The position numbers and the translations under genes are program-made. A stretch of 43,951 nucleotides of DNA from Variovorax sp. (lineage in GTDB: Bacteria; Pseudomonadota; Gammaproteobacteria; Burkholderiales; Burkholderiaceae_C). Where the stretch lies: NCBI GenBank assembly GCA_017744285.1, contig JAGIBP010000029.1:1-43951 (forward strand). Direction: 5' to 3'. This document shows, piece after piece, positions 15,558 to 24,840 of this stretch (position 1 is the stretch's first letter; each line of letters opens with the position of its first letter). The notes beneath the pieces were generated by a model, which saw only the letters and a program-made list of their open reading frames with translations, was not told the origin of the DNA and made no database searches.

Positions 15558-16568
15558 ATGCTCACCAAACGCCGCCTCCTGCAAACCCTCGCCGCCGCGC
15601 TCTGCACCCCGGGGGCCTGGGCCCAGGACGCCTCGCACGCCCGCAGCGTGAGCCGCGCCTCGGGTGGGGCCTGGCCGGTCAAGCCGGTGCGGCTGCTGGT
15701 CGGCTTCCCGGCCGGTGCCTCGCCGGATCTGGCGGCGCGAGCGATCGCGGAGCCGCTGTCGAAGCTGCTGGGCCAGCCCGTCGTGGTCGAGAACCGGCCG
15801 GGCTCGAGCGGCAATGTGGCCGCCGATCAGGTCGCGAAGGCGGAGGACGATCACACCATCGGTGCGCTGATCAACGGCAATCTCACGATCGCGAAGCTGC
15901 TCAACCCCAAGACGCCGTTCGACCCCGAGAAGGACTTCGCGCCGGTCAGCCTGATCGGCACCGCCCCGCTGGTGCTCGCCGTGTCGGGCGGCGCACCGGG
16001 CGTCACGCCGGACGACTACCTGCTGTGGGCGCGCAACCTCGGCGATTCGGGCCGGTACGGCACGCCCGGCGTCGGCACGGTCGGGCACCTGGGCATGGAG
16101 CTCCTGAAGACCCGCACCAACATCCGCGCCCAGCATGTGCCTTTCACCGGCAATCCGCAGGTCATCGAGGCGATGCTGGCCGGCAAGATCGAGCTGGCGC
16201 TCCTGCCGCCGGGCCTTGCCAAGCCGCACATCAAGTCGGGCAAGCTCAAGGCGGTGGGCGTCACTTCGCCGGAGCGCAGCCCGCTGTTCGAGGAATTGCC
16301 GACGCTGCGCGATGCGAACGTGCGCGGCGCCGACCTCGAGATCTGGACCGCGCTCGCGGCGCCGGCGGGCCTGCCGCCCGCGGCCGTGGCGAGGCTCAAT
16401 GCCGCCCTGATCGAGGTCGCCCGCGCGCCCGAGGTGCGGGAGCGTCTTCTCGCCGCCGGATGGCATGCGGACGCGGGCACGCCGCAGTCGCTGGCCTACC
16501 GCATGCGCGCCGACACGGTCCGGCTCGGCGGCGTGATCCTGATGCGCGGCATCCGCTCGGAAGCCTGA
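15558..16568 (+). CDS. Bug/TctC-family tripartite tricarboxylate receptor, orphan
   Basis: A 336-residue periplasmic solute-binding protein of the Bug family, expanded in Bordetella and Comamonadaceae. The N-terminus MLTKRRLLQTLAAAL is a signal peptide (cleavage near GAWAQD), and I start at 15558 rather than at the long upstream frame. Family features are WPVKPVRLLVGFPAGASPD, NRPGSSGNVAADQVAKA, YGTPGVGTVGHLGMELLK and PFTGNPQVIEAMLAGKIELA. These proteins bind carboxylates, often aromatic or amino acids, and usually work with TctA/TctB permeases, none of which is encoded here. It lies between the FadR-controlled operon and the convergent pcaR gene, so its permease partner and ligand are unknown. 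Confidence 0.9.
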   Translation: MLTKRRLLQTLAAALCTPGAWAQDASHARSVSRASGGAWPVKPVRLLVGFPAGASPDLAARAIAEPLSKLLGQPVVVENRPGSSGNVAADQVAKAEDDHTIGALINGNLTIAKLLNPKTPFDPEKDFAPVSLIGTAPLVLAVSGGAPGVTPDDYLLWARNLGDSGRYGTPGVGTVGHLGMELLKTRTNIRAQHVPFTGNPQVIEAMLAGKIELALLPPGLAKPHIKSGKLKAVGVTSPERSPLFEELPTLRDANVRGADLEIWTALAAPAGLPPAAVARLNAALIEVARAPEVRERLLAAGWHADAGTPQSLAYRMRADTVRLGGVILMRGIRSEA

Positions 16569-16578
16569 CGCCCAGCGG

Positions 16579-17370
16579 CTACAGCAGCCGCGAGATCGTC
16601 CGCGCCGCGTCGAGCAGCGCGGGCAGCATCGTCTCCTGCATCACCTTCGCGCTCGTGCGGTTGGCCTGGCCGCTGATGTTGAGCGCCGCGACCGCACGGC
16701 CGCCGCGATCGACGATCGGCGCCGCGATCGAGATCAGGCCTTCCTCCAGTTCCTGGTTGACCAGGCACCAGCCCTGCCGGCGCGCCTGCATGACCTTGGC
16801 GAAGAGCGCCTCCAGGTCGGTGACCGTGTGCTTGGTGAAGGCCTCGCGCTCCGACGACGCGAGGCGCTCGCGGATCGCGTCGTCGCTGTCGAGGTCGGCC
16901 AGCAGCAGCCGGCCCATCGAGGTGCACCAGGCCGGCAGGCGCGAGCCCACGCCGAGACTGATGCGCATGATCTTGTGCGTGGGCACCCGCAGCACATAGA
17001 CGATGTCGGTGGCGTCGAGCACCGCGGCCGAACACGATTCGTGCACCTGCTGCACCAGCGCTTCCATGACGGGTTCGGCGCGGTTCCAGATCGGCATCGA
17101 CGAGAGATAGGCGAAGCCGAGGTCGAGGATGCGCGGCGTGAGGCTGAAGAGCTTGCCGTCCGCCGACACGTAGCCCAGCGTCTGCAGGGTGAGCAGGATG
17201 CGGCGCGCCCCAGCGCGCGTGAGGCCGCTGGCGGCCGCCACCTCGCTGAGCGTCTGGCGCGGCGCCTTCGCGCTGAAGGAGCGGATCACCTGCAGCCCGC
17301 GCGCGAATGACTGCACGTAGCTGTCGCCGGGCGGGGGGGCGACGGCGTGATGTTCCTGGTGGGTTGCCAT
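16579..17370 (-). CDS. pcaR: IclR-family regulator of the PcaR/PcaU/PobR subfamily
   Basis: A 263-residue protein with an N-terminal winged helix-turn-helix (RGLQVIRSFSAKAPRQTLSE and VAAASGLTRAGARRILLTLQ, residues about 24-62). A C-terminal IclR effector domain follows, with GSRLPAWCTSMGRLLLA and the final PIVDRGGRAVAALNISG. The opening SFARGLQVIRSF and the position divergent from pcaIJF identify the pca regulator group. Members respond to beta-ketoadipate or protocatechuate and activate the pca genes while repressing themselves. Three alternating half-sites at 17401-17424 sit just upstream, and a TATAAT box (minus strand) at 17400-17395 adjoins them. Gene naming is by subfamily and context. 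Confidence 0.85.
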   Translation of the reverse strand: MATHQEHHAVAPPPGDSYVQSFARGLQVIRSFSAKAPRQTLSEVAAASGLTRAGARRILLTLQTLGYVSADGKLFSLTPRILDLGFAYLSSMPIWNRAEPVMEALVQQVHESCSAAVLDATDIVYVLRVPTHKIMRISLGVGSRLPAWCTSMGRLLLADLDSDDAIRERLASSEREAFTKHTVTDLEALFAKVMQARRQGWCLVNQELEEGLISIAAPIVDRGGRAVAALNISGQANRTSAKVMQETMLPALLDAARTISRLL

Positions 17371-17394
17371 GGCGGGTGATCTTTTCTAGAATTC

Positions 17395-17424
17395 ATTATA
17401 CGAACAACTGTTCGCATATCGAAC
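17395..17424. promoter_or_regulatory. PcaR operator with three alternating half-sites and the pcaR -10 box
   Basis: CGAAC (17401-17405), GTTCG (17410-17414) and CGAAC (17420-17424) alternate in orientation at a nearly 10-base pitch. That is the arrangement described for PcaU and PobR sites, a palindrome plus a third repeat one turn away. On the minus strand a perfect TATAAT (17400-17395) abuts the first half-site, so bound regulator would cover the -35 and spacer of pcaR (autorepression). It would also lie upstream of the pcaI promoter (activation). Confidence 0.65.
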
Positions 17425-17518
17425 AAACTGGCGAATCGTCCCTGGCCGGGTTCACCGGTAGCCGTTCCCGCCGGGGCGTTCGGCTTTCCCATCGGCTTCT
17501 TCCCCTCCCGGAGATTTC

Positions 17519-18220
17519 ATGATCAACAAGATCGCGCGCTCGATCGCCGATGCCATGGCCGGCATTCCCGATGGCGCCACGGTGCTGATCGGCGGTTTCG
17601 GCACCGCCGGCATCCCCAACGAGCTCATCGACGGCCTGATCGAGCAGGGCGCCAAGGACCTCACCGTGGTCAACAACAACGCGGGCAACGGCGACACCGG
17701 GCTCGCGGCGCTGCTCAAGGCGGGGCGCGTGCGCAAGATCATCTGCAGCTTTCCGCGCCAGGCCGACAGCTACGTCTTCGACGAGCTCTACCGTTCGGGC
17801 AAGCTCGAACTCGAACTGGTGCCGCAGGGCAACCTGGCCGAGCGCATCCGGGCCGCGGGCGCGGGCATCGGCGCCTTCTTCTGCCCGACCGGCTACGGCA
17901 CGCAGCTCGCCGGCAACCGCGAGACGCGCGAGATCAACGGCAAGCAGTACGTGCTCGAGTACCCGATCAAGGGCGACGTGGCGCTCATCAAGGCCGAGCG
18001 CGGCGACCGCTGGGGCAACCTCATCTACCGCAAGGCGGCGCGCAACTTCGGCCCGGTGATGGCCATGGCCTCGAGCCGCACCATCGCCACCGTGCACGAG
18101 ATCGCGGAACTCGGCGAGATGGATCCCGAGACCGTCGTCACCCCCGGCATCTTCGTCCACCAGATCGTCAAGATCGATCGCGTCGCCACCCAGGCGGGCG
18201 GTTTCAGGAAGGCAGCCTGA
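17519..18220 (+). CDS. pcaI: 3-oxoadipate CoA-transferase subunit A
   Basis: A 233-residue protein of CoA-transferase family I, alpha subunit. It opens MINKIARSIADAMAGIPDGA and contains the conserved GGFGTAGIPNELIDGL, NNNAGNGDTGLAALL, PQGNLAERIRAAGAGIGAFF and a C-terminal GIFVHQIVKI. With PcaJ it transfers CoA from succinyl-CoA to 3-oxoadipate. The order pcaI-pcaJ-pcaF with divergent pcaR is classic for the beta-ketoadipate pathway. The end is two bases from the pcaJ start. Upstream pca genes (pcaHG, pcaB, pcaC, pcaD) are absent from this window. Confidence 0.95.
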   Translation: MINKIARSIADAMAGIPDGATVLIGGFGTAGIPNELIDGLIEQGAKDLTVVNNNAGNGDTGLAALLKAGRVRKIICSFPRQADSYVFDELYRSGKLELELVPQGNLAERIRAAGAGIGAFFCPTGYGTQLAGNRETREINGKQYVLEYPIKGDVALIKAERGDRWGNLIYRKAARNFGPVMAMASSRTIATVHEIAELGEMDPETVVTPGIFVHQIVKIDRVATQAGGFRKAA

Positions 18221-18222
18221 TC

Positions 18223-18867
18223 ATGGCCAACTACACCCGCCGCACCAAGGACCAACTGGCCGCCCGCGTCGCGCAGGACATCTTCGACGGCGCCGTGGTC
18301 AACCTCGGCATCGGCCAGCCCACGCTGGTCGCCAACCACCTGCCGGCCGGCCGCGAGGTCATCCTGCACAGCGAGAACGGCATCCTCGGCATGGGCCCCG
18401 CCCCGGCCGAAGGCGCCGAGGACTACGACCTCATCAACGCCGGCAAGCAGCCCGTGACGCTGCTGGCGGGCGGCGCGTTCTTCCACCACGCCGACAGCTT
18501 CGCGATGATGCGCGGCGGGCATCTCGACATCTGCGTGCTCGGCGCGTTCCAGGTCTCGGCCACCGGCGACCTCGCGAACTGGAGCACCGGCGAAGCGGGC
18601 GCGATCCCCGCGGTCGGCGGCGCGATGGACCTCGCCATCGGCGCCAAGCAGACCTGGGTCATGATGGACCTGCTCACCAAGAAGGGCGAGAGCAAGATCG
18701 TGAAGACCTGCACGTATCCTCTGACCGGCATCGGCTGCGTGAAGCGGGTGTACTCCGATCTCGCGACGCTGGAATGCACCCCCGCGGGCCTGAAGCTGAT
18801 CGACAAGGTCGACGGCCTGGCGCACGCCGAACTCGAAACGATGGTCGGCCTGCCGATCGCCCCCTGA
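18223..18867 (+). CDS. pcaJ: 3-oxoadipate CoA-transferase subunit B
   Basis: A 214-residue CoA-transferase beta subunit. The catalytic glutamate is Glu51 in LHSENGILGMGP, which forms the covalent CoA thioester. Other family features are VVNLGIGQPTLVANHL near residue 25-40, AFFHHADSFAMMRGGHLDICVLGA and the TYPLTGIGCVKRVYSDLAT segment. Length and motif order match PcaJ. It is translated directly behind pcaI. Confidence 0.95.
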   Translation: MANYTRRTKDQLAARVAQDIFDGAVVNLGIGQPTLVANHLPAGREVILHSENGILGMGPAPAEGAEDYDLINAGKQPVTLLAGGAFFHHADSFAMMRGGHLDICVLGAFQVSATGDLANWSTGEAGAIPAVGGAMDLAIGAKQTWVMMDLLTKKGESKIVKTCTYPLTGIGCVKRVYSDLATLECTPAGLKLIDKVDGLAHAELETMVGLPIAP

Positions 18868-18894
18868 ACCACTGAACCCCGAGAGAGACACACC

Positions 18895-20100
<1,206 letters not shown>

Positions 20101-21042
20101 TCAGGCCTCGGCCGCGACGCCCTGCCAGACGAGCGTCGCGGCCGCGAGGTCTTCGAGCGCGCTGCCCACCGCCTTGAATACGGTGCGCTCCGAAGGCGAG
20201 CGCCGGCCCGGACGCTCGCCCCGGCAAAGCTGGGCGAACGTGGCCTGGATGTCCTGCGGCGCGAGCGCCTTTGCCGCGAACGCGTCGAGCAGGTCGCCCG
20301 CCTTGGCCTGCGCTTCCTCGGTGTCCACGCAGACCCGCGCCCCGGCGAAGCAGGCCGGGTCGGCCTCCTTCATCGCCGGCGTGAAGCTGCCGATCAGGTC
20401 CAGGTGCGATCCGGGCGCGAGCCACTCGCCGCGCACCAGCGGCGCGGTGGCGAGCGTCGCGCAGCTCACGATGTCGGCGTCGCGCACGGCCGCGGGCAGG
20501 TCGTCGACGGCCTCGGCATCCCAGCCGGCGCTGCGCCATTCGCCGGCCAGCGCGCACGCGCTTTCCGGCCGGTGGTTCCAGACGCGCACCTTGCGGATCG
20601 CGCGCGTGCTCGCATGCGCGGCCGGCAGAAGGCGCGCGATGCGTCCGGTGCCGAGCACCAGCAGCGTCGATGCGTCCTCGCGCGCGAGGAAGGAGGCGCC
20701 GAGCGCCGATGCGGCGGCCGTGCGATGGGCCGTGATCTCGTTGCCGTCGAGCTGCGCGAGCGGCACGCCGGTGCGGGCATCGTAGAGCACGTAGGTGGCG
20801 TGCAGCCCGGGCAGCCCGCGGGCGCCGTTGCCGGGAAAGATATTGATCGTCTTGATGCCGAGATAGCCCGCATCGCTCCAGGCCGGCATGATGAGCACCG
20901 TTCCGCGCTCGCCGCCCGAGTCGACCGTGTGCACATGGCGCGGCGGCACCGTGGCCTGGCCTGCGAAGGCCTCTCGCAGGGCGGGCACCAGGCGGTCGAA
21001 GGCGAGGTGAGCGCGGGTCTGGCCGGCGTCGATGTGCTTCAT
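20101..21042 (-). CDS. Ornithine cyclodeaminase / mu-crystallin family protein
   Basis: A 313-residue protein. The conserved substrate Lys lies in YLGIKTINIFPGN and the NAD-binding loop in VLGTGRIARLLPAAH (about residues 125-139). The active-site Asp is in HLDLIGSFTPAMKEAD. The family includes ornithine cyclodeaminase, delta-1-pyrroline-2-carboxylate reductase, alanine dehydrogenases of archaea and tauropine-like enzymes, and the specific substrate cannot be read. The ATG at 21042 is used because further upstream sequence overlaps a divergent gene. A -10-like TACATT (minus strand, 21072-21067) lies 24 bases before the ATG. It is convergent with pcaF and is probably unrelated to aromatic catabolism. 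Confidence 0.82.
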   Translation of the reverse strand: MKHIDAGQTRAHLAFDRLVPALREAFAGQATVPPRHVHTVDSGGERGTVLIMPAWSDAGYLGIKTINIFPGNGARGLPGLHATYVLYDARTGVPLAQLDGNEITAHRTAAASALGASFLAREDASTLLVLGTGRIARLLPAAHASTRAIRKVRVWNHRPESACALAGEWRSAGWDAEAVDDLPAAVRDADIVSCATLATAPLVRGEWLAPGSHLDLIGSFTPAMKEADPACFAGARVCVDTEEAQAKAGDLLDAFAAKALAPQDIQATFAQLCRGERPGRRSPSERTVFKAVGSALEDLAAATLVWQGVAAEA

Positions 21043-21056
21043 GAGCGCTCCGTGGG

Positions 21057-21863
21057 ATGCATGGAGAATGTAGCCCCACCGCACCGCCAACGGCCTTCAT
21101 CACCTTGAGCCTCCCCGTCATCACCGATCCGCAGTTCTATGCGGTCGCCATTCCGGCCGTGCTCCTGCTCGGCGTCAGCAAGAGCGGCTTTGGCGCGGGC
21201 TTCGGATCGCTCGCCGTTCCCCTGATGGCATTGGCCGTGACCGTCCCGCAGGCGGCGGCGATCCTGATGCCCGTGCTGCTGCTCATGGACGTGCTGGGGC
21301 TCGCCGCCTTCCGCCGAGAGTTCGACAAGCGCCTGCTGTACTTCCTCATCCCGTGCGGGCTGGCTGGCACGCTGATCGGCGCGCTGCTCTTCAAGGTGCT
21401 GCCCTCGCACACGGTCGCGGGCATCGTGGGCGTCTTCACCCTGATCTTCCTCGCGCAGCGGCTGTTGTTCCCGCCGCGGCCGAACTCCCCGCTGCCCTCG
21501 CGGACCACCGGCGCGGTGCTCACCGCCATCAGCGGCTTCACCAGCTTCATCGCGCATGCGGGCGGGCCGCCGGTGAACGCCTACGTGCTCCCGCTGCGCC
21601 TGTCGCCGTTGGTCTATACGGCCACCATGGCCTACTTCTTCTTCGTCGTGAACCTGAGCAAGTGGGTGCCCTATGCATGGCTCGGGCTGCTCGACTGGCG
21701 CAACCTCGCGACGTCGCTGGTCCTGCTGCCGATCGCGCCGCTGGGCGTGTGGGTGGGGGTGCACATCGCGCGCCGCATCGACGCGGTGTGGTTCTATCGA
21801 TTCGTCTACGCCGGCATGCTGCTGACCGGCATCAAGCTCACGTGGGACGGCTTCTTCGCATGA
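21057..21863 (+). CDS. TauE/SafE family membrane permease (sulfite exporter family)
   Basis: A 268-residue protein with about eight hydrophobic segments. Family features are LLLGVSKSGFGAGFGSLAVPLMAL (about residues 36-59) in the first repeat and ISGFTSFIAHAGGPPVNAYVLP in the second. TauE/SafE proteins export or import sulfur-containing organic anions or other small anions, and the specific ligand is unknown. The first 16 codons look poorly conserved and lie over the promoter region of the divergent gene. A TTG at 21105 (LSLPVITDPQFY) may be the true start. Only 14 bases separate the two start codons if 21057 is used. Confidence 0.82.
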   Translation: MHGECSPTAPPTAFITLSLPVITDPQFYAVAIPAVLLLGVSKSGFGAGFGSLAVPLMALAVTVPQAAAILMPVLLLMDVLGLAAFRREFDKRLLYFLIPCGLAGTLIGALLFKVLPSHTVAGIVGVFTLIFLAQRLLFPPRPNSPLPSRTTGAVLTAISGFTSFIAHAGGPPVNAYVLPLRLSPLVYTATMAYFFFVVNLSKWVPYAWLGLLDWRNLATSLVLLPIAPLGVWVGVHIARRIDAVWFYRFVYAGMLLTGIKLTWDGFFA

Positions 21864-21915
21864 CGCGACCAGTCGCACGCAGCTTGATGTAATGCAAACC
21901 TCTACGATTGCCGCG

Positions 21916-22179
21916 ATGCGGGTGCGTGGGCAGAATTTCGGAATGCCCACCCCGTCACCGACGACGCCCGCCAACCTCGAAGACGACGAGCTCCAGAACC
22001 TCGCGTCGGAGTGGCGGCTGCGCGCGATGCGGGGCGATCAGCTCGCGCACCGAATGGCGCAGGCACTGGAGGCGGAGCAGCGCCGCCGCATCCGCGACAC
22101 CGGCCTGCAGACCCTGGCGCCCGCCGCGTCCTCGATGCATTCGCGCCGCACGCCGTGGTGGAAGTTCTGGTCGCAATGA
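21916..22179 (+). CDS. Hypothetical small protein
   Basis: An 87-residue protein I do not recognise. It is charged and helical in the middle (LEDDELQNLASEWRLRAMRG and MAQALEAEQRRRIRDTG) with a short basic, aromatic end WWKFWSQ. No membrane segment or signal peptide is seen. Possible starts are ATG at 21892, 21916 and 21943. I chose 21916 because a -10-like TACGAT (21903-21908) lies 7 bases before it, which would exclude 21892. The TPWWKFWSQ end resembles membrane-surface anchors, but that is a guess. Codon-position GC bias and the following gene 25 bases away support real coding. Confidence 0.5.
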   Translation: MRVRGQNFGMPTPSPTTPANLEDDELQNLASEWRLRAMRGDQLAHRMAQALEAEQRRRIRDTGLQTLAPAASSMHSRRTPWWKFWSQ

Positions 22180-22204
22180 CCTCCGAGGACTTGCGCGCTC
22201 GGCA

Positions 22205-22582
22205 ATGAGCACCATCGACTTCAGCGTCGGCCTTGCGCTCCTGAGCCTGTTCGGCGCGACCTTTCTGTCCAATATCCTGGCTTACCGCCGCGACCGGGTG
22301 CGCGACGTGGATCCCCTCATGCGTGAGGCGCGCGATCTCCTCTTGCGCGAGAGCGCCGCGCCGGTGCCGGACTGCCCCACGCTGTCGCCCGCGCATTGGG
22401 CGTGCCTCGAAGCCATGCAGCCGAAGTGGCGCAGGGACGCTCTGCAGGCGGCGCGCGTGCGCTACGTGCAGGCGCGCCGGGCCTACGCGCGGCACGACTT
22501 CAACGGGGAGCTTTACTACCCCGATCCCGCCCGCGTCGTCGATGCCACGCATGTGCTGCTGCGCATGACCGAGCGGTTCTAG
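22205..22582 (+). CDS. Hypothetical protein with one N-terminal membrane segment
   Basis: A 125-residue protein. Residues about 7-26 (VGLALLSLFGATFLSNILAY) form one membrane span followed by the positive run RRDRVRD, predicting a cytoplasmic C-terminal domain. The rest is charged, with WRRDALQAARVRYVQARRAY as a likely helix and the ending GELYYPDPARVVDATHVLLR. I cannot assign a family. It follows the small gene above by 25 bases and may be co-transcribed. It overlaps the convergent marR-type gene by the four bases CTAG, which contain both stop codons. Confidence 0.6.
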   Translation: MSTIDFSVGLALLSLFGATFLSNILAYRRDRVRDVDPLMREARDLLLRESAAPVPDCPTLSPAHWACLEAMQPKWRRDALQAARVRYVQARRAYARHDFNGELYYPDPARVVDATHVLLRMTERF

Positions 22583-23061
22583 CGATAGATCTTCTGCAGC
22601 AGCCGGATGAGCGTTTCGCGCTCGCGTGCCGTGAGCCGCGCGCTCGCCTCGGCTTCCAGCTGGGTGACCGTGCGCTCCGCGTCGCGGATCAGCGCTTCGC
22701 CGGCCGGCGTGAGATGCAGGCCGATGGCGCGCCCGTCGTGCGGATGCGGGCGGCGCTCGATGAGTCCTCGGCTGTCCATGGCGGCGATCAGGTTCACCAG
22801 GTTCGGCGGCAGGATGTCCAGCGTGGAACACAGCTGGCGCGAGGTCGCGCCGGGGTTGTGCGCGAGCAGCGACAGCACGGAGAAGTCCGCCTGCTTGAGC
22901 CCGTAGACCGCCATGCGTTCGGCGAACACCTGGGTCACGACCAGCCAGGCCCGGCGTGCGTTGTAGCCGACGAAGGTCTCTAGCACGCGGGTATCCAGAC
23001 GATCGGACCGGGGAGCCCGTGCATGGATGGCGGCGGCGGTTTTCGTGCGGGGGGTTGCCAT
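22579..23061 (-). CDS. MarR-family regulator, probable repressor of the hydroxycinnamate operon (HcaR/CouR/FerC-like)
   Basis: A 160-residue winged helix protein. The core reads YGLKQADFSVLSLLAHNPGATSRQL (helices 2-3), then CSTLDILPPNLVNLIAAMDSRGLIERRPHPHDGRAIGLHLT (recognition helix and wing with the conserved Asp-Arg). MarR proteins HcaR, CouR and FerC repress hydroxycinnamate genes and are released by hydroxycinnamoyl-CoA thioesters. This gene is the last of a co-directional run that starts with feruloyl-CoA synthase and the hydratase, so the same role is inferred. A 7+5+7 palindrome in the operon promoter (34875-34893) is the likely site. Family call is firm; ligand is inferred. Confidence 0.85.
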   Translation of the reverse strand: MATPRTKTAAAIHARAPRSDRLDTRVLETFVGYNARRAWLVVTQVFAERMAVYGLKQADFSVLSLLAHNPGATSRQLCSTLDILPPNLVNLIAAMDSRGLIERRPHPHDGRAIGLHLTPAGEALIRDAERTVTQLEAEASARLTARERETLIRLLQKIYR

Positions 23062-23102
23062 GGGAGCGAGCGTACTGCCTTCCAGGGCCGGGCGGCCACT
23101 CT

Positions 23103-24830
23103 TCAGGCAGTCGCCAGCCGCGTGACCGCCTCGCAGGCCCGTTTGACGATGCCGAGCCGCATGTCGAACTCGGGCAGCACCCAGCGGCGGAACGCCGCGG
23201 CCGGCTCCGACCAGCGCACGTCCCCCGGCTCGGCGCAACGCTCGATGCGGGCCCATGCCCAGGCCAGGAAGACGAGCATCACCACGCGCAGGTAGTCGTC
23301 GGCCACTTCGTAGGCCAGCTTCGCGTCCTGCGGCGCCGCCATGGCGATCGTGGTGGTGAGATAGCGAAGCTGGGCCATGCGCCGCTGCACGTCCGCGTCG
23401 GTCTCGCGCGAGGCGTCGAGCTCGTCGCGCAATTCGATCAGCAGCGCGGACATGCCCGCGCCGCCGTCGGCCAGCACCTTGCGCACCAGCAGGTCGATGG
23501 CCTGGATCTCGTTGGTGCCCTCGTAGATCATGGTCACGCGCGAATCGCGCACCACCTGCTCGATGCCCCATTCGCGCACATAGCCGTGGCCGCCGAACAC
23601 CTGCAGGCATTCGCTGGCCCCCATGAAGGCCTGTTGCGTGCAGGCGGCCTTGATGACCGGCGTGGCGAGCGCGCACCAGCGCTGCGCCGCTTCGCGGACC
23701 TTGGGGTCTTCGTCGTGGCGGGCGATGTCCAGCTGCAGCGCGGTGCGATAGGCGATGGCGCGCGAGCCGTCGATCCAGGCGCGCTGGGTATCGAGGATGC
23801 GGCGCACGGCCGGGTGCTCGACCACCAGGTCGGCCGGCTCCGCGCCGCGGCTCGCCGGCACGGGGCCGGGCGCGCGCATCTGGCGGCGCTCGTGCGCGTA
23901 GGCATCCGCCTTCTGCCAGGCCGCATCGAGCAGGCCGATGCCCTGCAAGGCGACGTGCAGGCGCGCGGCGTTCATCATCACGAACATCGCGCCGAGCCCG
24001 CGGTTCGGCTCGCCGATGAGCCAGCCCGTGGCCTCGTCGAAACGCATCACGCAGGTCGAGCTGCCGTGCAGGCCCATCTTCTCTTCGATGCGCTCGCACT
24101 GCGCGGCGTTGCGCGTGCCGTCTGGCAGCAGCTTGGGGACCAGCACCAGCGACAGGCCCTTGGGCCCCGCGGGCGCATCGGGCAGGCGGCACAGCACGAG
24201 GTGGACGATGTTGTCGCTCAAGTCGTGGTCGCCGCCCGAGATGAAGATCTTGCCGCCGGAAACGCGGAAGCTGCCATCGGGCTGGGCGACAGCGCGCGTG
24301 CGCACCTGGCCGAGGTCGCTGCCCGCATGGGCCTCGGTGAGACACATGGTCGCGAGCCATTCGCCGGTCGCGATCTTCGAGAGGTAGCGCGCCTTCAGTT
24401 CGTCGCTGCCGTGATGCCGCAGGCATTCGTAGGCGCCGTGCAGCAGGCCGGGCGCCATCGTGAGGCCGTGGTTGGCCGCGCTGAGCCATTCGTAGAGCAC
24501 GGCTTCCAGCGCCGAGGGCAGGCCTTGACCGCCGTCCTCCGTCGCGGCCGAGAGGGCGGGCCAGCCGCCATCGACGAAGGCCCGGTACGCCTCGCGGAAG
24601 CCCGGCGGCGTGACGACCTGGCCGTCGACCAGCTTGCAGCCGATCTCGTCGCCGTCGCGGTTCACCGGCGCGATGACCTCGGCGACGAACTTGCCGGCTT
24701 CCTCCAGCACCTGGCCTTGCAGGTCCTCGTCGAAATCCGCGAAGGCAGGCAGCGCGCGCAGCCGGGGCACGGCGCCGAGCACCGTGTTCAAGAGAAAGCC
24801 CACGTCGTCGGGGCGGGGTTGGTAGTTCAT
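23103..24830 (-). CDS. Acyl-CoA dehydrogenase (long form, with extra C-terminal domain)
   Basis: A 575-residue flavoprotein, longer than the usual 380-400 because of a C-terminal extension (after about residue 460). The FAD region is ATMCLTEAHAGSDLG (about 160-174), the middle domain is SGGKIFISGGDHDLSDNIVH, and the catalytic Glu437 lies in RVTMIYEGTNEIQAIDL. The same long form occurs in the DmdC-type family. In Acinetobacter the hca cluster contains an acyl-CoA dehydrogenase (HcaD) that oxidises saturated phenylpropanoyl-CoA to cinnamoyl-CoA. The position beside feruloyl-CoA synthase and MarR suggests a like role here, with dihydroferulate or dihydrocaffeate as source. A chain-shortening acyl-CoA is the alternative. 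Confidence 0.85.
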   Translation of the reverse strand: MNYQPRPDDVGFLLNTVLGAVPRLRALPAFADFDEDLQGQVLEEAGKFVAEVIAPVNRDGDEIGCKLVDGQVVTPPGFREAYRAFVDGGWPALSAATEDGGQGLPSALEAVLYEWLSAANHGLTMAPGLLHGAYECLRHHGSDELKARYLSKIATGEWLATMCLTEAHAGSDLGQVRTRAVAQPDGSFRVSGGKIFISGGDHDLSDNIVHLVLCRLPDAPAGPKGLSLVLVPKLLPDGTRNAAQCERIEEKMGLHGSSTCVMRFDEATGWLIGEPNRGLGAMFVMMNAARLHVALQGIGLLDAAWQKADAYAHERRQMRAPGPVPASRGAEPADLVVEHPAVRRILDTQRAWIDGSRAIAYRTALQLDIARHDEDPKVREAAQRWCALATPVIKAACTQQAFMGASECLQVFGGHGYVREWGIEQVVRDSRVTMIYEGTNEIQAIDLLVRKVLADGGAGMSALLIELRDELDASRETDADVQRRMAQLRYLTTTIAMAAPQDAKLAYEVADDYLRVVMLVFLAWAWARIERCAEPGDVRWSEPAAAFRRWVLPEFDMRLGIVKRACEAVTRLATA

Positions 24831-24840
24831 GGCGATGGTT

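Noticed and set aside
16575..16591. Hairpin GCGGCT-ACAGC-AGCCGC between the Bug and pcaR stops, considered as a terminator
   Set aside because: It lies mostly inside pcaR coding sequence, the stem is short and no T-run follows.
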